Positions 46,021 to 57,260 of a stretch of DNA of 64,000 bases are shown piece by piece. The notes beneath the pieces are model-generated. The model was not told where the DNA came from. It saw nothing but the letters and a program-made list of their open reading frames with translations, and ran no database searches. The stretch comes from Dromiciops gliroides (Eukaryota > Chordata > Mammalia > Microbiotheria > Microbiotheriidae). The stretch covers positions 626,761,791-626,825,790 of the forward strand of contig NC_057863.1 in assembly GCF_019393635.1 (NCBI RefSeq). The letters are read 5' to 3'. The position numbers and the translations under genes are program-made. Within the stretch, counting starts at the first letter, position 1; each line of letters starts with the position of its first letter.

Positions 46021-46504
46021 TGGGCAAACATTAACTTGTTTGATTCAGAATCTCAAGAAGCAGAGTTTGATGACAGTGGCCTTCGTTTAAGGCCTTATTA
46101 TAGTCCTTCTTTACTTTTTAGTTCTAGTCTTGATTCTCTTCTTTCTCTATTTCTTCTCTCTTGTATATTTTTGATGCAAAAGCTCCAAGGATGAACTATA
46201 AAAGAGCCTTATCCTCTCTACTCCCCCCTTTCCCTTTTGGAAAATAACTTGCCATAATCATGGGACTTTAGAACTCTTGTTTTGTGACTCTTTAGAAACA
46301 AATGGCTAACATTATCTTAATATAATACAATACTTTATTTCTCGTGTATGTGTTTGGATGAAGTATCTAAGTCCACATGGCAAGTTAGTGGCAAAAGTCA
46401 GTACTAGAGTTTATATTCCAGTTTCTAATTCAGTGTTCTCTGTACCATGCTAATGTAGTGTTTTCTTTAGAGGTAAAAAATTCAGTCTTTGCCATGCACA
46501 TATA

Positions 46505-46608
46505 ATTTAAAAAACCCAACAGTTTAATTTAAAGTTTTGAGTTCCAAATTTTATCCCTCCTTCCCTCCATCTCTTCCCCCTCCCTGAGGTGGTAAGCAAT
46601 CAGATATA
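46505..46608 (-). mobile_element. L1 3' terminus, very short
   Basis: gagttccaaattttatccct, pyrimidine run, then gaggtggtaagcaatcagat. Ends abruptly. Confidence 0.75.
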
Positions 46609-46609
46609 T

Positions 46610-47460
46610 TCATGAGGCACAGATAATTAGTAGGAAAACCAAAAATAAATGGGTACCCCAAAAGTAGAATTTCAAATGTCATCAACTCTTTATAATAAAA
46701 GGACTTGCTTAATGGACTTCTTTATTCAGCAGCTGAAAGTGTAACACGATGCTTGTAATTTTTTGCTTGGCCGAGATTTTGCAATCAAAATTCAGTGTTA
46801 CTTTAGTAATAATGGTCAAATTTCAATTTTGAAAATTGATGTAATTTCTAATCCCCTTGATAAGAATGATTTTCCCTTGGAACTCCCATTTTGTGGAAAT
46901 TCTACAGGGAGTTATAGAAATCCTAAGAAAATAGATGACTTAGGTATTTGGCGCAGAAATTTGTAATCATATCCAGAGTGTGTTTGTTTCACAGAAGTGA
47001 TAGTTTTATAGTATCTAGCAGTAGTATAGAATGGAAAAATTTTTGGAAAAGTTAAAAAGAAAAAAAAATCCTAACCTTAAGTTGAAAGAATTTTCAAGCA
47101 ACTTTGTCACCTCGGTCGCATATGAAAGACATAACTTTCTGTACATGAATAGACATCACAGCAGGTGGATCTTAATGAACTGATGCACTTACTTTAGCCC
47201 TTGAGGAGAACAGCCTGTGCAGTGTGTCCACAGTTGGCACTAATTTTCAACACTGACTATTTAATCAACAAATGCATGGATATGATGAGTTTAATTTGAT
47301 GGCTAGTATGAGGGCAGTTCATAACACTGACTTTGCTGAATACTATTGCTGGATGAGGTAGAAAAAAAAGGAAAAAGACAAATTTTCATCCTTGAGAAAC
47401 ATGTAATCTTTTGTTTATAGGGTACTATGCTGGCAACCCCTCTACACCCTTTTTAAATTT
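46610..47460. other. Unassigned AT-rich DNA
   Basis: A 67-residue forward frame (46763-46966) has no recognised motif. Confidence 0.4.
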
Positions 47461-47464
47461 AATT

Positions 47465-47700
47465 TTATTGATGTGGTGGCTAGAGCAATCATTTGGAACC
47501 CTAAAGCCCTGTGTTTGAATTCTTCCTCTGATACTGGATATGTGACTGGGCAAATCACTTAACCTTTCAGCCTCCCTTTCCTCTTCTGTAGAATGAGGAT
47601 AATTAGAGTACCTATATGACAGTATATTTGGAGGGAGCAAAAGAGATACTAAAGGTAAAGCACTTTGCTGACTTTCAAGTCAATGTACTTATAATAATCT
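47465..47700 (+). mobile_element. MIR-type CORE-SINE
   Basis: gcaaatcacttaacctttca, tcctcttctgtagaatgagg, then ggtaaagcactttgctgac. Confidence 0.75.
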
Positions 47701-48350
47701 GTGATGTTTTCTGGCATAATGGAAAGATAACATTAAGTGGAAATTGGTTTGAGTCCCAATTCTGCAACTTTTAGCCACATTGGGCAAGCTATTACTACTC
47801 ACTGGGCCTTGGTCACCAAATTTATAAGGTGAGGAGATCACTCTAGATGTCTAATGTGTAATTTAAAATTCTAAATGTGGATTCTAATCTGTTCCCCCAG
47901 TTTTGGGGGAAACTGACTAAAATCACTGATAAAACAAGTTTAGGTTTTTAAGGGTTTATTGGAAAATAGAAAGAAAAAGATTGAGAACAGAATTCCAACA
48001 GCCTGGCATTCCTATCTTTCCTCAAATTTCCTGTGAAGTCCTCTGCTGCCACCACCATCAAGTCAGGAACCCAAAAAGCCCCAGCGCTCTCTGCGCAGGC
48101 TCCCTTTCCTCCTTCCTGTCTCCTCCCAGACCATAGGAGGCTCCTCAAGTTGATTGGCTGGTAGCCTTGATAGACAGCCCCCATGAGCAAACGTCATTTC
48201 CTGACACCAAGGAAAAGCCACAATGCTTCTGAGGCATTTTTCTCATGGTGGAGCTTTCCCACAGCAAGTCTCCAGTAGGTGGCATTATTCCAATCATTAC
48301 ACTAACATCTTTTCTAGCTCTGGCCTTTGTGATTTTTGTGTACAAATTCC
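47701..48350 (+). mobile_element. MIR split by a solo LTR
   Basis: The left part (47701-47854) has gcataatggaaagataacat, gggcaagctattactactca and gaggagatcactctagatgt. The right part (48302-48350) resumes with catcttttctagctctggcc. The interruption is the LTR at 47855-48301. Confidence 0.72.
47855..48301 (-). mobile_element. Solo LTR of a class-I-like endogenous retrovirus
   Basis: 447 bp, flanked on both sides by ctaa (47851-47854 and 48302-48305). Its ends are inverted: tgtgtaat at the left, attaca at the right. On the minus strand a CCAAT box (complement of attgg near 48153) lies in the presumed U3 and AATAAA (complement of tttatt near 47956) downstream. A hairpin-like ccccc/ggggg pair lies near 47894-47910. 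A 4-bp duplication fits gammaretrovirus-like integration. There is no internal coding region, so it is a recombination remnant. Confidence 0.75.
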
Positions 48351-48597
48351 AACCCATCATTTCATAGGTGAAGAAACAGGTGCATCTAGATTACCATGTG
48401 TCTGGTACATAGTAAATACTCAATGGCTAATTGGTTGCAGTGTTGGCACCATGATGATGGAATAAAATCTTAGCATTATAAGGGACCATAGCTCACCTAA
48501 GTGCAAACCCTACTCAAAACTGACCACTTCTACAGTATTCATCTTAGTCCCTAGTTGAAAGCCTTTTGTGATGTGGAAGCTGGCTGGTTCCTTGTTT

Positions 48598-48759
48598 TTT
48601 TTGTTTTGTTTTGTTTTGTTTTTGGTGAGGCAACTGGGGTTAAGTGACTTGCCTAGGGTCACACAGCTAGTAAGTGTCAAGTGTCTGAGGCCGGATTTGA
48701 ACTCAGGTCCTCCTGATTCCAGGGCTGGTGCTTATCCACTGCGCCACCTAGCTGCCCCC
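48598..48759 (-). mobile_element. tRNA-derived SINE with target duplication
   Basis: Flanked by ggttccttgttt at 48586-48597 and 48760-48771; tail (GTTTT)n. Confidence 0.95.
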
Positions 48760-48964
48760 GGTTCCTTGTTTAGGCTTGTCTTCTTTTTCACTTTTTGTCC
48801 CTCCTCTTATAATTCATATAGTGAAAGCCATCCAAAGAGTTAAAAAAAATGAGTTTGATCCTTTGCCACTTATTAACTGGTGGCCTTGGACAAATAACTA
48901 ACTTCTTTTACCTTTCCCAACTCCTTTATAGGATGCAATTTAACATTTATTAATCATGACAAAA

Positions 48965-49315
48965 CTCATTGAACTACTTTTCTTCTTCCTTGTTACTGTT
49001 CCTTGCCTAAGACACTCTTTTCACTGAAATAAATGATTCTCATGCCTAGAATATTCTCCCTCCTAGTCTCCACTTCTTGGCTTTTTTGGCTTCCTTCAGG
49101 TCTCAGCTAAAATCCCACATTTTTCAAGAAGCTTTTCATTTATTTAATGCCTCTTCCCTTTGAAATCTTAGCCTGTTTACACTGTATCTATGTGGTATGT
49201 ATGCTGTTTTCATGTTTTCTTCCTCATTAGATTGTGAGCTCCTTAATGCCCGAGGCCGTTTTTGCCATTCTTTGTATCCCCAACACTTAGGAATGCTTAA
49301 GAAATGTTAATTAAC
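48965..49315 (+). mobile_element. L2 3' portion
   Basis: cctagaatattctccctcct, ttggcttccttcaggtctca, gattgtgagctccttaatgc, tttgtatccccaacacttag. Confidence 0.8.
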
Positions 49316-49554
49316 TGACACTTTGCTAGCTGACTTGTCAATTTGGCAAAACCTCAGCTCCTGAGGCCTGGTTGGTGATTGCCTGCCGAGACTACTCTTT
49401 CAGGAGGGTCCCAGGGCATGCTGCACTTGTTTCACTACTTTACTTTCCCATTAGATCTCTTTTTTCTTCCTCCTCCTCCTCCTCCTCTTTGGCCTCCTCA
49501 GCTCAAAATGGCACCTTTTTCTTCCTTTAGTTTTCCCCTCTTTTCTTCCCCCCT

Positions 49555-49665
49555 CCTCCCATCAGAATATAATCTCCTTGAGAGTAGGGGCTGTTTTGCT
49601 TGTGTGTATTTGTATCCATAACACTTAGTAAAGTGTCTGGCATGCAGTAAGTGCTTAATAAGTAA
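49555..49665 (+). mobile_element. L2 3' tail
   Basis: atataatctccttgagagta, then aaagtgtctggcatgcagta and agtgcttaataagt. Confidence 0.72.
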
Positions 49666-49689
49666 TTTAGCTATCTCTCTGTAATCTAC

Positions 49690-49883
49690 TGTTGTCACAG
49701 CATTGGGGATACAAGGATAACTAGAAACAATCTGTCCTTAAGAAACTTGCATTCTATTAGGGGATATAATATATATAAAGATAAACAAATACAGTCTAAG
49801 TTGTGATAGCACTAACTGGGGGAATGACAGGAGGAGGGAGTTAGGAAAAGCTTTGGGCGGGAGTTTAGTCTTGAAGGAGATAA
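49690..49883 (-). mobile_element. L2-like 3' fragment
   Basis: cattggggatacaaggataa, cttgcattctattaggggat, and a following gaggagggagttaggaaaa. Confidence 0.6.
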
Positions 49884-52800
49884 AAAATTGGTTGTTCTTT
49901 GTTCTTGAAGAGGACTAAAATGATATCACTATGTTGGGATCAAGGTACAGTGTGTCTCACTGTAGATGATTAGACCAATGTGAGCTTTGAAGTCTGTACC
50001 ATAGGTCGGGCACAAATAGTTTTCATGAACATTTGGAGTAGAGATGTCTACATTTATGCATCTGACATTCTTTTTTGAGTTACCGCAGTTCTGCTTTACT
50101 GATAGAGTGCAGGACCCTTTTTGATGTGAGTATACCATGCTGGACAGTCCTGTGCCACTGTCTCTCATGTCTCATAATCAATTCTAAAGTTCTTCAGAAA
50201 GACACTGAGGGTGTCTTGTTCTGACTTCCTCGTGTGAGTTCTCCATAAGATAATCTTTAGGCATTTATAAGTTTGGCATTTGAACAGTGCCAGCCTTTTG
50301 GAGTTTCACTCTCTGCAGTAGAGTTTGAATGCTTGGCAAATCAGCTGGAGAAAGGACCTCAGTATCTGGTACTTTATGCCAGGTAATCTTCAGAATCTTC
50401 CTGAGACAATTCAGATGGAAGTGATTCAGTGTCCTGGCATATCACTGGTATACTGTCCAGGTTTCACAGGCATACAACAATGAAGTCAGCACAACTTTGT
50501 AGACCTTATGTTTAGTAGTCAGTCTAATACTTCTTCTCCCTCACACTTTACTTTGGAGCCTCCCAAACACTGAGCTAGCTCTAGCAATGCATGTGTCAAC
50601 TTTACCATCTATGTGTACATCCCCTGGAAAGTATACTGCCAAGGGAATCGAACTTGTCCACAACATTCAGTATTTCTCCATTTGCTGTAACCAATGTTCC
50701 CTGTATGGATGGTGTAGGGCTGGCTGGTGGAGCATCTGTGTTTTCTTGGTGGTGTTAGGCCAAAATTAGCACAAGCAGCAGAGAATTGATCCATACTTTG
50801 TTGCATCTCAGCCTCAGAGGCTGCATTGAGTGCATAGTCACCTGCGAACAAAAAAGTCACTCACCAACTCTCCTTCTACTTTAGTTTTGGCTTGTAGCCT
50901 TTTCAAGTTGAATAATTTATCCTCAGTGTGATGGCGTTTTCATCCTAGTTGAAGGTGTCGGACAACATTGCAGAAAACATCATGCTAAAAATAAGCATGG
51001 GAGCAAGCACACAGCCCTGCTTCACTCTGTTGGTGACTGGGAAAGTGCGAGAGCATTATCCAGAACCTGGGCAGGCATGCTGTCATTAAACTGATCTATA
51101 GAACTGATGGACTTTTGGGGGCAGCCAGATTTTGACGTAATTTTTCACAAGCCCTCGTGACAAGCAGTATCAAAGGCCTTTGTCAGATCAACAGATGTTG
51201 TGTACAAACCTCTCTTCTGCTATTGGCATTTCTCCTGGAGTTGTCTGGCAGCAAACACACTGGCTCTTGGGTAGATAACCATCTTCCAGGTGAAGGTTCA
51301 GCCTATTAAGGAGGACTCTGGGAAGAATCTTGCCAGCAGTGAATAAGAGTGGAGGCATCCTTGAACTACTGGGAGATAATCTTCTTTGGCCATATAATGG
51401 GGAAAATTTTCATCAGATTTTGTATGAACAGTAGACCCCCATCTTGTAAATCTCAGCTGGAGCAGCACTTTGCCATGAGAGAGGAGCCTAATGGCATTCA
51501 AAACCTCTTCTTCAGTTGGAAATTCAGTTAGCAAGGATTGACTTCAACCTGAGATCATTGGCTTCAGCATTAATTGATAACAATCTGTTGAGAACACTGT
51601 GGAATTGTTCAGCCCAACTCCTCAGGATCATGTTCATATCACCAATCAAAGTTGCTCCATCATCAATGAGTAGTTGAAATATACCATAGGTCTTTGGCCC
51701 ATAAATAGTTTTTAGAGCATCAACAAAAACACTTTGTTTGCATTGTTACTATCAGTGTAAAACTGAGTTTCTTCTGCCTTCTTACTGAGCCAAGAATCTT
51801 GCATCTCTCTAAGCTTTGCTTCTACTTTACTAAATGCTGCCTTCTTAGAGAAGGATGAACTATCCTGCTGGTAAACCCTGTTGAGTTCTTGTTTTTCACT
51901 TAACAGCTTCCTCATCATTTTTGTCAAACCAATTTTGATGTTTGCAAGTGTTCTTACCCAGATAAATGTGGCACTATTGACCAAATCTCTGAAAGCTACC
52001 CCCTCCTTTTCTGCTCCATTGTTGCCAATTGTTTGTCAGTTGATCTTTCCCTCCAAGTGAGTGATTCACTCTTGGAGAAATGCTCTAATCTGTTGACATT
52101 GTCTTCTGGTAGTCATCTTGCCTTGAATGTTTAGCTTAGAGAGGATAAGTGTGATGGTCCAGGACTCAGTTACTCCAACTTTGTCACTCTCATATCCTGT
52201 CTCTTCCCCATACAATGACATAGTCTGTTAAATGCCAATATTTGCAGTGAGGGTGCATCCACAAAATTTCTTTGTATAGGTAAGTGGAAGAATGTGTTGT
52301 TGTTGAGATCATGAGATGCTCAAATCTTTAGTAGTAGTGAATGTTGCTGTTTCTGACATTTCTCTCAAGGACTATTTGCCATGTCTGATAGTCTGTGCCT
52401 ACTCTGTTGTTAAAGTCACCCAGAATTATAAGCTTGTCCTCTTTTGGCACATTGATGATGGGGGTCTCCAGGTCTTCATAAAATATTTCTTTAACCTCAT
52501 CAATGTTTGTCATAGTGGGAGCATATGTACATGGTGCTTTCCTGCAAGGGCCAATTGCATTGTCATGAGTTTATCATTCATTCCTTTTGGGAGGCATACA
52601 ATCCTATTGACTAGATTAGTTTTGAGCACAAAACTTACACCAGACTACAGCGCTCCCCATCACTGTAGCTACTCTAGAAAAATGTGTATCCAGCTCTGAC
52701 TTTGGTGAGCTGGCCTCCATATGCCAGCCTTACATTACTCAGGGCTGTTCTTTGAATATGATACCTGCTGAATTCTCTCACAACAAGAGCTGTTTGTCTT

Positions 52801-53273
52801 TTAAATCTATTGGATTTTGTGTTGTCCATAAATGTGCACAAAAGTTTTTGTACTTCAGGGTCAGATTCCTGCCTGCCATGGCAAGTAGGCCAGGGTTGGA
52901 TGAAGCAGACAATTTTTAGCCCCTTCTTCACTATAGGAGGTGAGCAGTGCCATCCTTACAAAAGACTGCTCAGACACCCAGAGAGCTGCCAAATCCCACT
53001 CCTGCCTCAGTCAGTGAGAAGATGACCCTGTGTCATGGGCTGCCCATGTACAGGATTGTGACTATAGCTCCCAGTGTATCTGCACCAACTGCTTCATTAC
53101 TTTCCTGTCACCATAGGACTTTGAGATAAGTAAAAATGGTAAAATGGTATGGGTGATATCTTTTGACTTGTGCATAAATTGGATTTAAATGAGTCAGTTA
53201 CATTAAGTTGTTGGCTTCACTCTCTCTTCCATTGTTGTCAGAGTGCAGTGGCAAGAGAAAAATCAAGACCACT

Positions 53274-54107
53274 TGGAAAGGAATTGGAAATTGACGGGTT
53301 GCCCATCAGTTGGGGAATGACTGAATAAGTTGTGGTATATGAATGTAATGGAATTCTATTGTGCTGCAAGAAACGATGAGCCGGAGGAGTTCAGAGAAAC
53401 CTGGAAGGATTTGCATGAACTGATGATGAGTGAGATGAGCAGAACCAGGAGAACATTATACACAGTATCATCAACATTGTGTGTTGATCAACTGTGATAG
53501 ACTAGATTCTTTTCACCAATACAACAGTACTTATCCAAGAAGGTTCCAAGGGACTCATGATGGAAGAGGCTCTCCAAATCCAGAAAAAAAAAAAAAAGAA
53601 CTGTGGCATATGGATGCTGATTGAACCATATTATTTTGTTTTTGTTTTTGGTGCTATTGTTTTGCTTTTTTAAGGTTTTTCCTTTTTGCTCTGATTCTTC
53701 TTATGTTTTTTGTTTTTGTTTTTATTTTTTTTGTTTTGGTGAGGCAATTGGGGTTAAGTGACTTGCCCAGGGTCACACAGCTAGTAAGTGTTGTGTCTGA
53801 GGCTGGATTTGAACTCGGGTCCTCCTGACTCCAGGGCCAGTGCTTTATCCACTGCACCACCTAGCTGCCCCTGATTCTTCTCTTATAACCTGACTAATGC
53901 AGAAATATGTTTAATGTCATTTTATATATGTGTGTGTGTGTGTGTATATTTTATATATATAAAATATATCAGATTGCCTGTTGTCTAGGGGAGGGGGGAG
54001 GAAGGGGAGGGAGGGGGAAAATTTTGAAATTGGAAATCTTATATAAACAAATGTTGAAAACTATCTCTACATGTAACTAGAAAATAATAAAATACTTTTA
54101 TTTAAAA
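53274..54107 (+). mobile_element. 5'-truncated L1 inserted in the RTE element
   Basis: Flanked by aaaaatcaagaccact at 53258-53273 and 54108-54123. It starts in the last part of ORF2 (gcccatcagttggggaatga, tggtatatgaatgtaatgga) and runs through the 3'UTR to taataaaatacttttattt. It contains a SINE and a TG/AT microsatellite at about 53927-53960. Confidence 0.92.
53702..53870 (-). mobile_element. tRNA-derived SINE within an L1 3'UTR
   Basis: Flanked by ctgattcttct at 53691-53701 and 53871-53881; T-rich tail. Confidence 0.93.
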
Positions 54108-54499
54108 AAAAATCAAGACCACTGGCCATGGCTTGGGATGTAGTAGTTGACTTTGGTTTCTTCTGTGTCTAACTAAGCTCTAAGCACTTCACAGTGCTTG
54201 CTTTAGCTTCCTCTCATGGCTGTTGGAACAAATTGTTCTCATCTGGGGGAAGTCTTCACATGCTTGTAGTAGACACCCTTCCCTCCCCCCCCCCCCCCAA
54301 CTCACTGACAGGTTTATGGCCCATTGGTTACCTTCAGCTTAGTTTAGTCCTTCTGCTTACCAGGGTGTGGCTGCTGCTTCTTGGAGCAACAGATGAGAAT
54401 TACAAGAATTAGGTGTAAAGCAGGCTTGAAAAAGGCTCAGTAGCCCTCACATCAGAGGTCTTCCCTGAACGTCCTGAACCCTAATTAAAAACTAAAAGT

Positions 54500-54997
54500 A
54501 ATAGAGAAAGTGGGTTCTAGACATAGGGGCAACTTGTGAAATGATATGGAGATAAAAGGATGGAATGTGGAGTTCAGGAAACAACTAATAGGCCATTTTG
54601 ACTTGAAAGTAGATTGTGTCCCTGAAAAGAAGTAATAGGAAATAAGTTTGTAGACAAATTATGCAGAGCTGAAGAGTGTATATTCTTTCTCAGAACCAAT
54701 AGGGGGCTACTGAAAATTTTTGAGGAGAGGTGACATGTAAAGATATATATTTTTTTCTTTTCTTTTTTTTTTTTGCGCGGGGCAGTTGGGGTTGACTTGC
54801 CCAGGGTCACACAGCTAGTACATGTTAAGTATCTGAGGCCAAATTTGAACTCAGGTCCTCCTGAATCCAGGGCTGGTGCTCTATCTGCTGTACCACCTAG
54901 CTGCCCCATCTAAAGATATATATTTTTAGAAATTTAGAAACAATGGGGAGGATAGTTTGGAGAGAATAGGAGCTGGGAGACCAATTAGGAGGTTATT
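54500..54997 (-). mobile_element. L2-like LINE fragment, left half
   Basis: acctaataggcc-type purine DNA ending in gggagaccaattaggaggtt, the block seen at 32965 and 14008. It resumes at 57737 beyond the L1 nest. Confidence 0.6.
54756..54910 (-). mobile_element. tRNA-derived SINE with long target duplication
   Basis: Flanked by taaagatatatattttt at 54738-54755 (one extra T) and 54911-54927. Confidence 0.94.
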
Positions 54998-55368
54998 GAC
55001 AGAAAAAGAAAATGACAAATGCTGGAGAAGATGTGGGAAAATTGGGACACTAATACACTATTGGTGGAGTTGTGAACTGATCCAACCATTCTGGAGAACA
55101 ATTTGGACCCATGTCCAAAGGACAATCAAACTGTGTGTGCCCTTTGATCCAGCAACACGACTACTAGGTTCTGTAACCCAAAGCTATCATAAAAAAAGGG
55201 GAAAGGACCTACGTGTACAAAAATATTTACATCAGCTCTTTTTGTTGTGGCAAAGAATTGGAAATTGAGGGGGATACCCATCAGTTGGGGAATAGCTGAA
55301 CAAGTTGTGGTATATGAATGTAATAGAATACTACTGTGCTATAAGAAATTGATGAGCTGGTGAATTTC
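54998..55368 (+). pseudogene. L1 ORF2 C-terminal remnant (outer L1 of a nest)
   Basis: The forward frame contains ENDKCWRRCGKIGTLIHY, then WWSCELIQPFWRTIW, then LCVPFDPATRLLGS, then LHQLFLLWQRIGN. These are the Cys-rich and FDPA.LLG blocks that close L1 ORF2, behind the reverse transcriptase domain. The insertion starts here, so endonuclease and polymerase parts are absent. After tggtgaatttc the element is cut by an opposite L1 and resumes at 57261 with its 3'UTR. It sits in an L2-like LINE (aggttattg at the left, aggtttttg at the right). Confidence 0.88.
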
Positions 55369-55435
55369 TTTTTTTTTTTTTTTAATCTTAAAAGTATTTT
55401 ATTATTTTACATGTAAAGATACTTTTCAATTTTCT

Positions 55436-55576
55436 TTTTAAAGTGAGGCAATTGGGGTTGTGACTTAGCCAGGGTCACACAGCTGGTAAGTGTCAAGTGT
55501 CTGAGGCCGAATTTGAACTCAGGTCCTCCTGAATCCAGGGCCGGTGTTCTATCCACTGTGCCACCTAGTTGCCCCT
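55436..55576 (-). mobile_element. tRNA-derived SINE inside the second L1
   Basis: aagtgaggcaattggggttg to cacctagttgcccc. The surrounding L1 reads ttttcaa at its left and tcaac at its right, so only about four duplicated bases can be seen. Confidence 0.88.
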
Positions 55577-55590
55577 CAACATTTGTTTTT

Positions 55591-56676
55591 TTTCTTCTAT
55601 TTTTTCATTTTTTTTATTCTGCTTGACTGATTCTTGGTGTCTCATGGATTCCTTATCTTCCAACTGTCCCACTTTAATTTTTAAGGCATTGTTTTCTTCA
55701 GTGAGATTATGCACCTTTTTTTCCATTTGGCTAAGTGAATTTTTTAAGGTATTGTTTTCTTCAGTGAGATTATGCAGCTTTTTTTCCATTTGGCCAAATG
55801 AATTTTTTAAGGCTTTGTTTTCTTCAGCTTCCTTTTCCAAGCTGCTGATTCTTTTTTCATAGTTTTTTTGTTTTGCTTTCATTTCCCCATTTTTTCTTCT
55901 ACCTCTTGCAATTGATTTTTAAAATCCTTTTTGAGCTCTTCCAGGAAGGCTTTTTGTTCTTGCGACCAATTCACCTTCCCTTGTGAGGCTTCAGATGTAG
56001 ACAATTTGAGGCTATTGTCCTCATCTGAGTTTGTGTTGGCTTCTTCCCTATTGATACAGAAGCTTTCAATGGAGAGGGCTCTTTTTTGCTTCTTACTCAT
56101 TATTGCAGCTTATTTATTTATTCTTATATCGAGGTCTGCTCTGGGGGCACCAGGGTCCCTGTTTTGGGCTTCTTGTGCAGGGGTATAGGTGCTGTGTGAC
56201 CGGGCTTTTACTCTGAGGCCTTTATGGTGTGTGGAGATCCCCCGCCCTGCACTTCCTGTCTGATTGCGCTCGGCCAGCCAGGCGCCAGACCCCGGCGTCT
56301 GATCCCGCCGTTCGTGGCCCTCTCGGCCGGTGCAGGTAGGTTTTTCCACTGTCCTTCTTGGCCACCAGATTTTTGAACCAGGTTCCGGGAGCCTCAGTTG
56401 TTCGGCTGTGGCCTGCAGCTCCTGCTGACTTGCCCCGACCCCCTCGGCGCTGGGTTGCTGCCCTGCGCTGGGCCTCCCTTTTGCCCGAGTCAGACCGACC
56501 TTTTCCTGAAGTCTTCTAAATTATCTCTGGTTGGAGGACTGTGTCTCTCTGTCTCTTTGCAGGTCCTGTAGTTTCAGAATCCGTCCAGAGGCTTGATTTA
56601 ATGTTCGTTTTGAGGGAACAGAAGGAGAGCTCAGGCAGCTTGCTGCTTCCTCTCCGCCATCTTGGCTCCACCCCAT
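55591..56676 (-). pseudogene. 5'-complete, 3'-truncated L1: 5'UTR plus ORF1 N-terminal part
   Basis: On the minus strand it opens at 56676 with ggggtggagccaagatggcg, a GC-rich internal promoter/5'UTR typical of complete marsupial L1s, to about 56101. ORF1 starts at 56100 (MSKKQKRALSIESF). It shifts frame near 55880 and continues with a coiled coil built from about 21-residue repeats (FGQMEKKLHNLTEENN, LSQMEKKVHNLTEENN, VGQLEDKES). It ends in an A-rich stretch of the ORF itself. In L1 biology ORF1 makes the RNA-binding trimer; here only the coiled-coil part remains, and ORF2 is absent. Flanks are aacatttgttttt at 55578-55590 and 56677-56689, so it is a separate retrotransposition of a prematurely ended transcript or an internally primed copy. 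Confidence 0.85.
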
Positions 56677-56794
56677 AACATTTGTTTTTATAAGATTTTG
56701 AGTTCCAAATTTTTTTCCTCCTTCCCTTCCCAAGACAGAATGCAATCTGATATAGGTTATTTGTGTGTGTGTGTGTGTGTCTATAGTATGGGCC

Positions 56795-57068
56795 AAATTT
56801 AGTATGGGGAGAGTTAATTGAGTGGCTCACCGTATTATTGGTGTCCAGAGTTTCCTTCCTTCCAAACTGCCTCCTTTTTAGTTATTTCTCTCAGACTGAT
56901 AAGAAAGGAGATTAACAGTGTCTTTTCCACAAACAAATCAGGTTTTATTAATGGGAACAAAATTTAAAACACAAGTGAAGTTAATAAAGCCAGGGACCAT
57001 GAGAAAGGTGATAGAGATAGTTAGAATCTAAATCTCTAGGGTAAAAAGGCCCCCAGGTACCTCGAAGG
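56795..57068 (-). mobile_element. LTR-like insertion
   Basis: Sequence foreign to the L1 3'UTR on both sides. It includes aaatcaggttttattaatgg and gaagttaataaagccaggga, which look like LTR end sequence. Boundaries and class are uncertain. A (TG)n run lies just before it at 56762-56780. Confidence 0.4.
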
Positions 57069-57260
57069 GAAAACCCTCAAAAAACAACAACAAAAGGAGA
57101 AATAGTATGGTTCAGTTTGCATTCAGATTCCACAGTTCTTTTTCTGGATGTGGAGAGCATTTTCTATCCTGAGTCCTTTGGAATTGTCTTGATCATTGCA
57201 TTGTTGAGAAGAGCTAAGTCTGTCACAGTTGATCATCACACAGTGTTCCTGTTACTGTGC

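Larger units (their letters stand above)
49887..54480 (-). pseudogene. RTE-clade LINE, near full length, inactive
   Basis: Runs right to left, interrupted by an L1 at 53274-54107. The endonuclease segment appears at 52328-52513 as KEDKLIILGDFNNRVG followed by TWQIVLERN, a family hallmark holding the GDFN metal-site box. The reverse transcriptase region at 50609-50860 reads FLFAGDYALNAASEAEMQ, then FGLTP, equivalent to the FADD-type box; the catalytic pair is altered (AGD in place of ADD). The C-terminal part (49929-50168) has CPTYGTDFKAHIGLI followed by SETH, the finger-like Cys/His motif at the end of RTE proteins. Such proteins nick DNA and copy their own RNA there. Several shifts and stops separate these blocks. 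The 3' end near 49887 reads, on the plus strand, ttggttgttctttgttcttg, with no long poly-A. About 3.7 kb remain without the L1, a usual length for RTE. Confidence 0.82.
55369..57260 (-). mobile_element. Second L1, reverse, 5'-truncated, itself invaded
   Basis: Bounded by a perfect 17-base duplication, atgagctggtgaatttc, at 55352-55368 and 57261-57277. Poly-T (its poly-A) is at the left. Its 3'UTR appears in three pieces: 55382-55435, 56677-56785 and about 57069-57260. Between them lie a SINE, a 3'-truncated L1 and an LTR-like segment. Confidence 0.9.

Noticed and set aside
45991..46194. A possible exon: pyrimidine run ending in cctag at about 46012 followed by an open, acidic frame
   Set aside because: The run overlaps the tail of an L2, there is no matching donor, and the second half of the frame is Ser/Leu low complexity.
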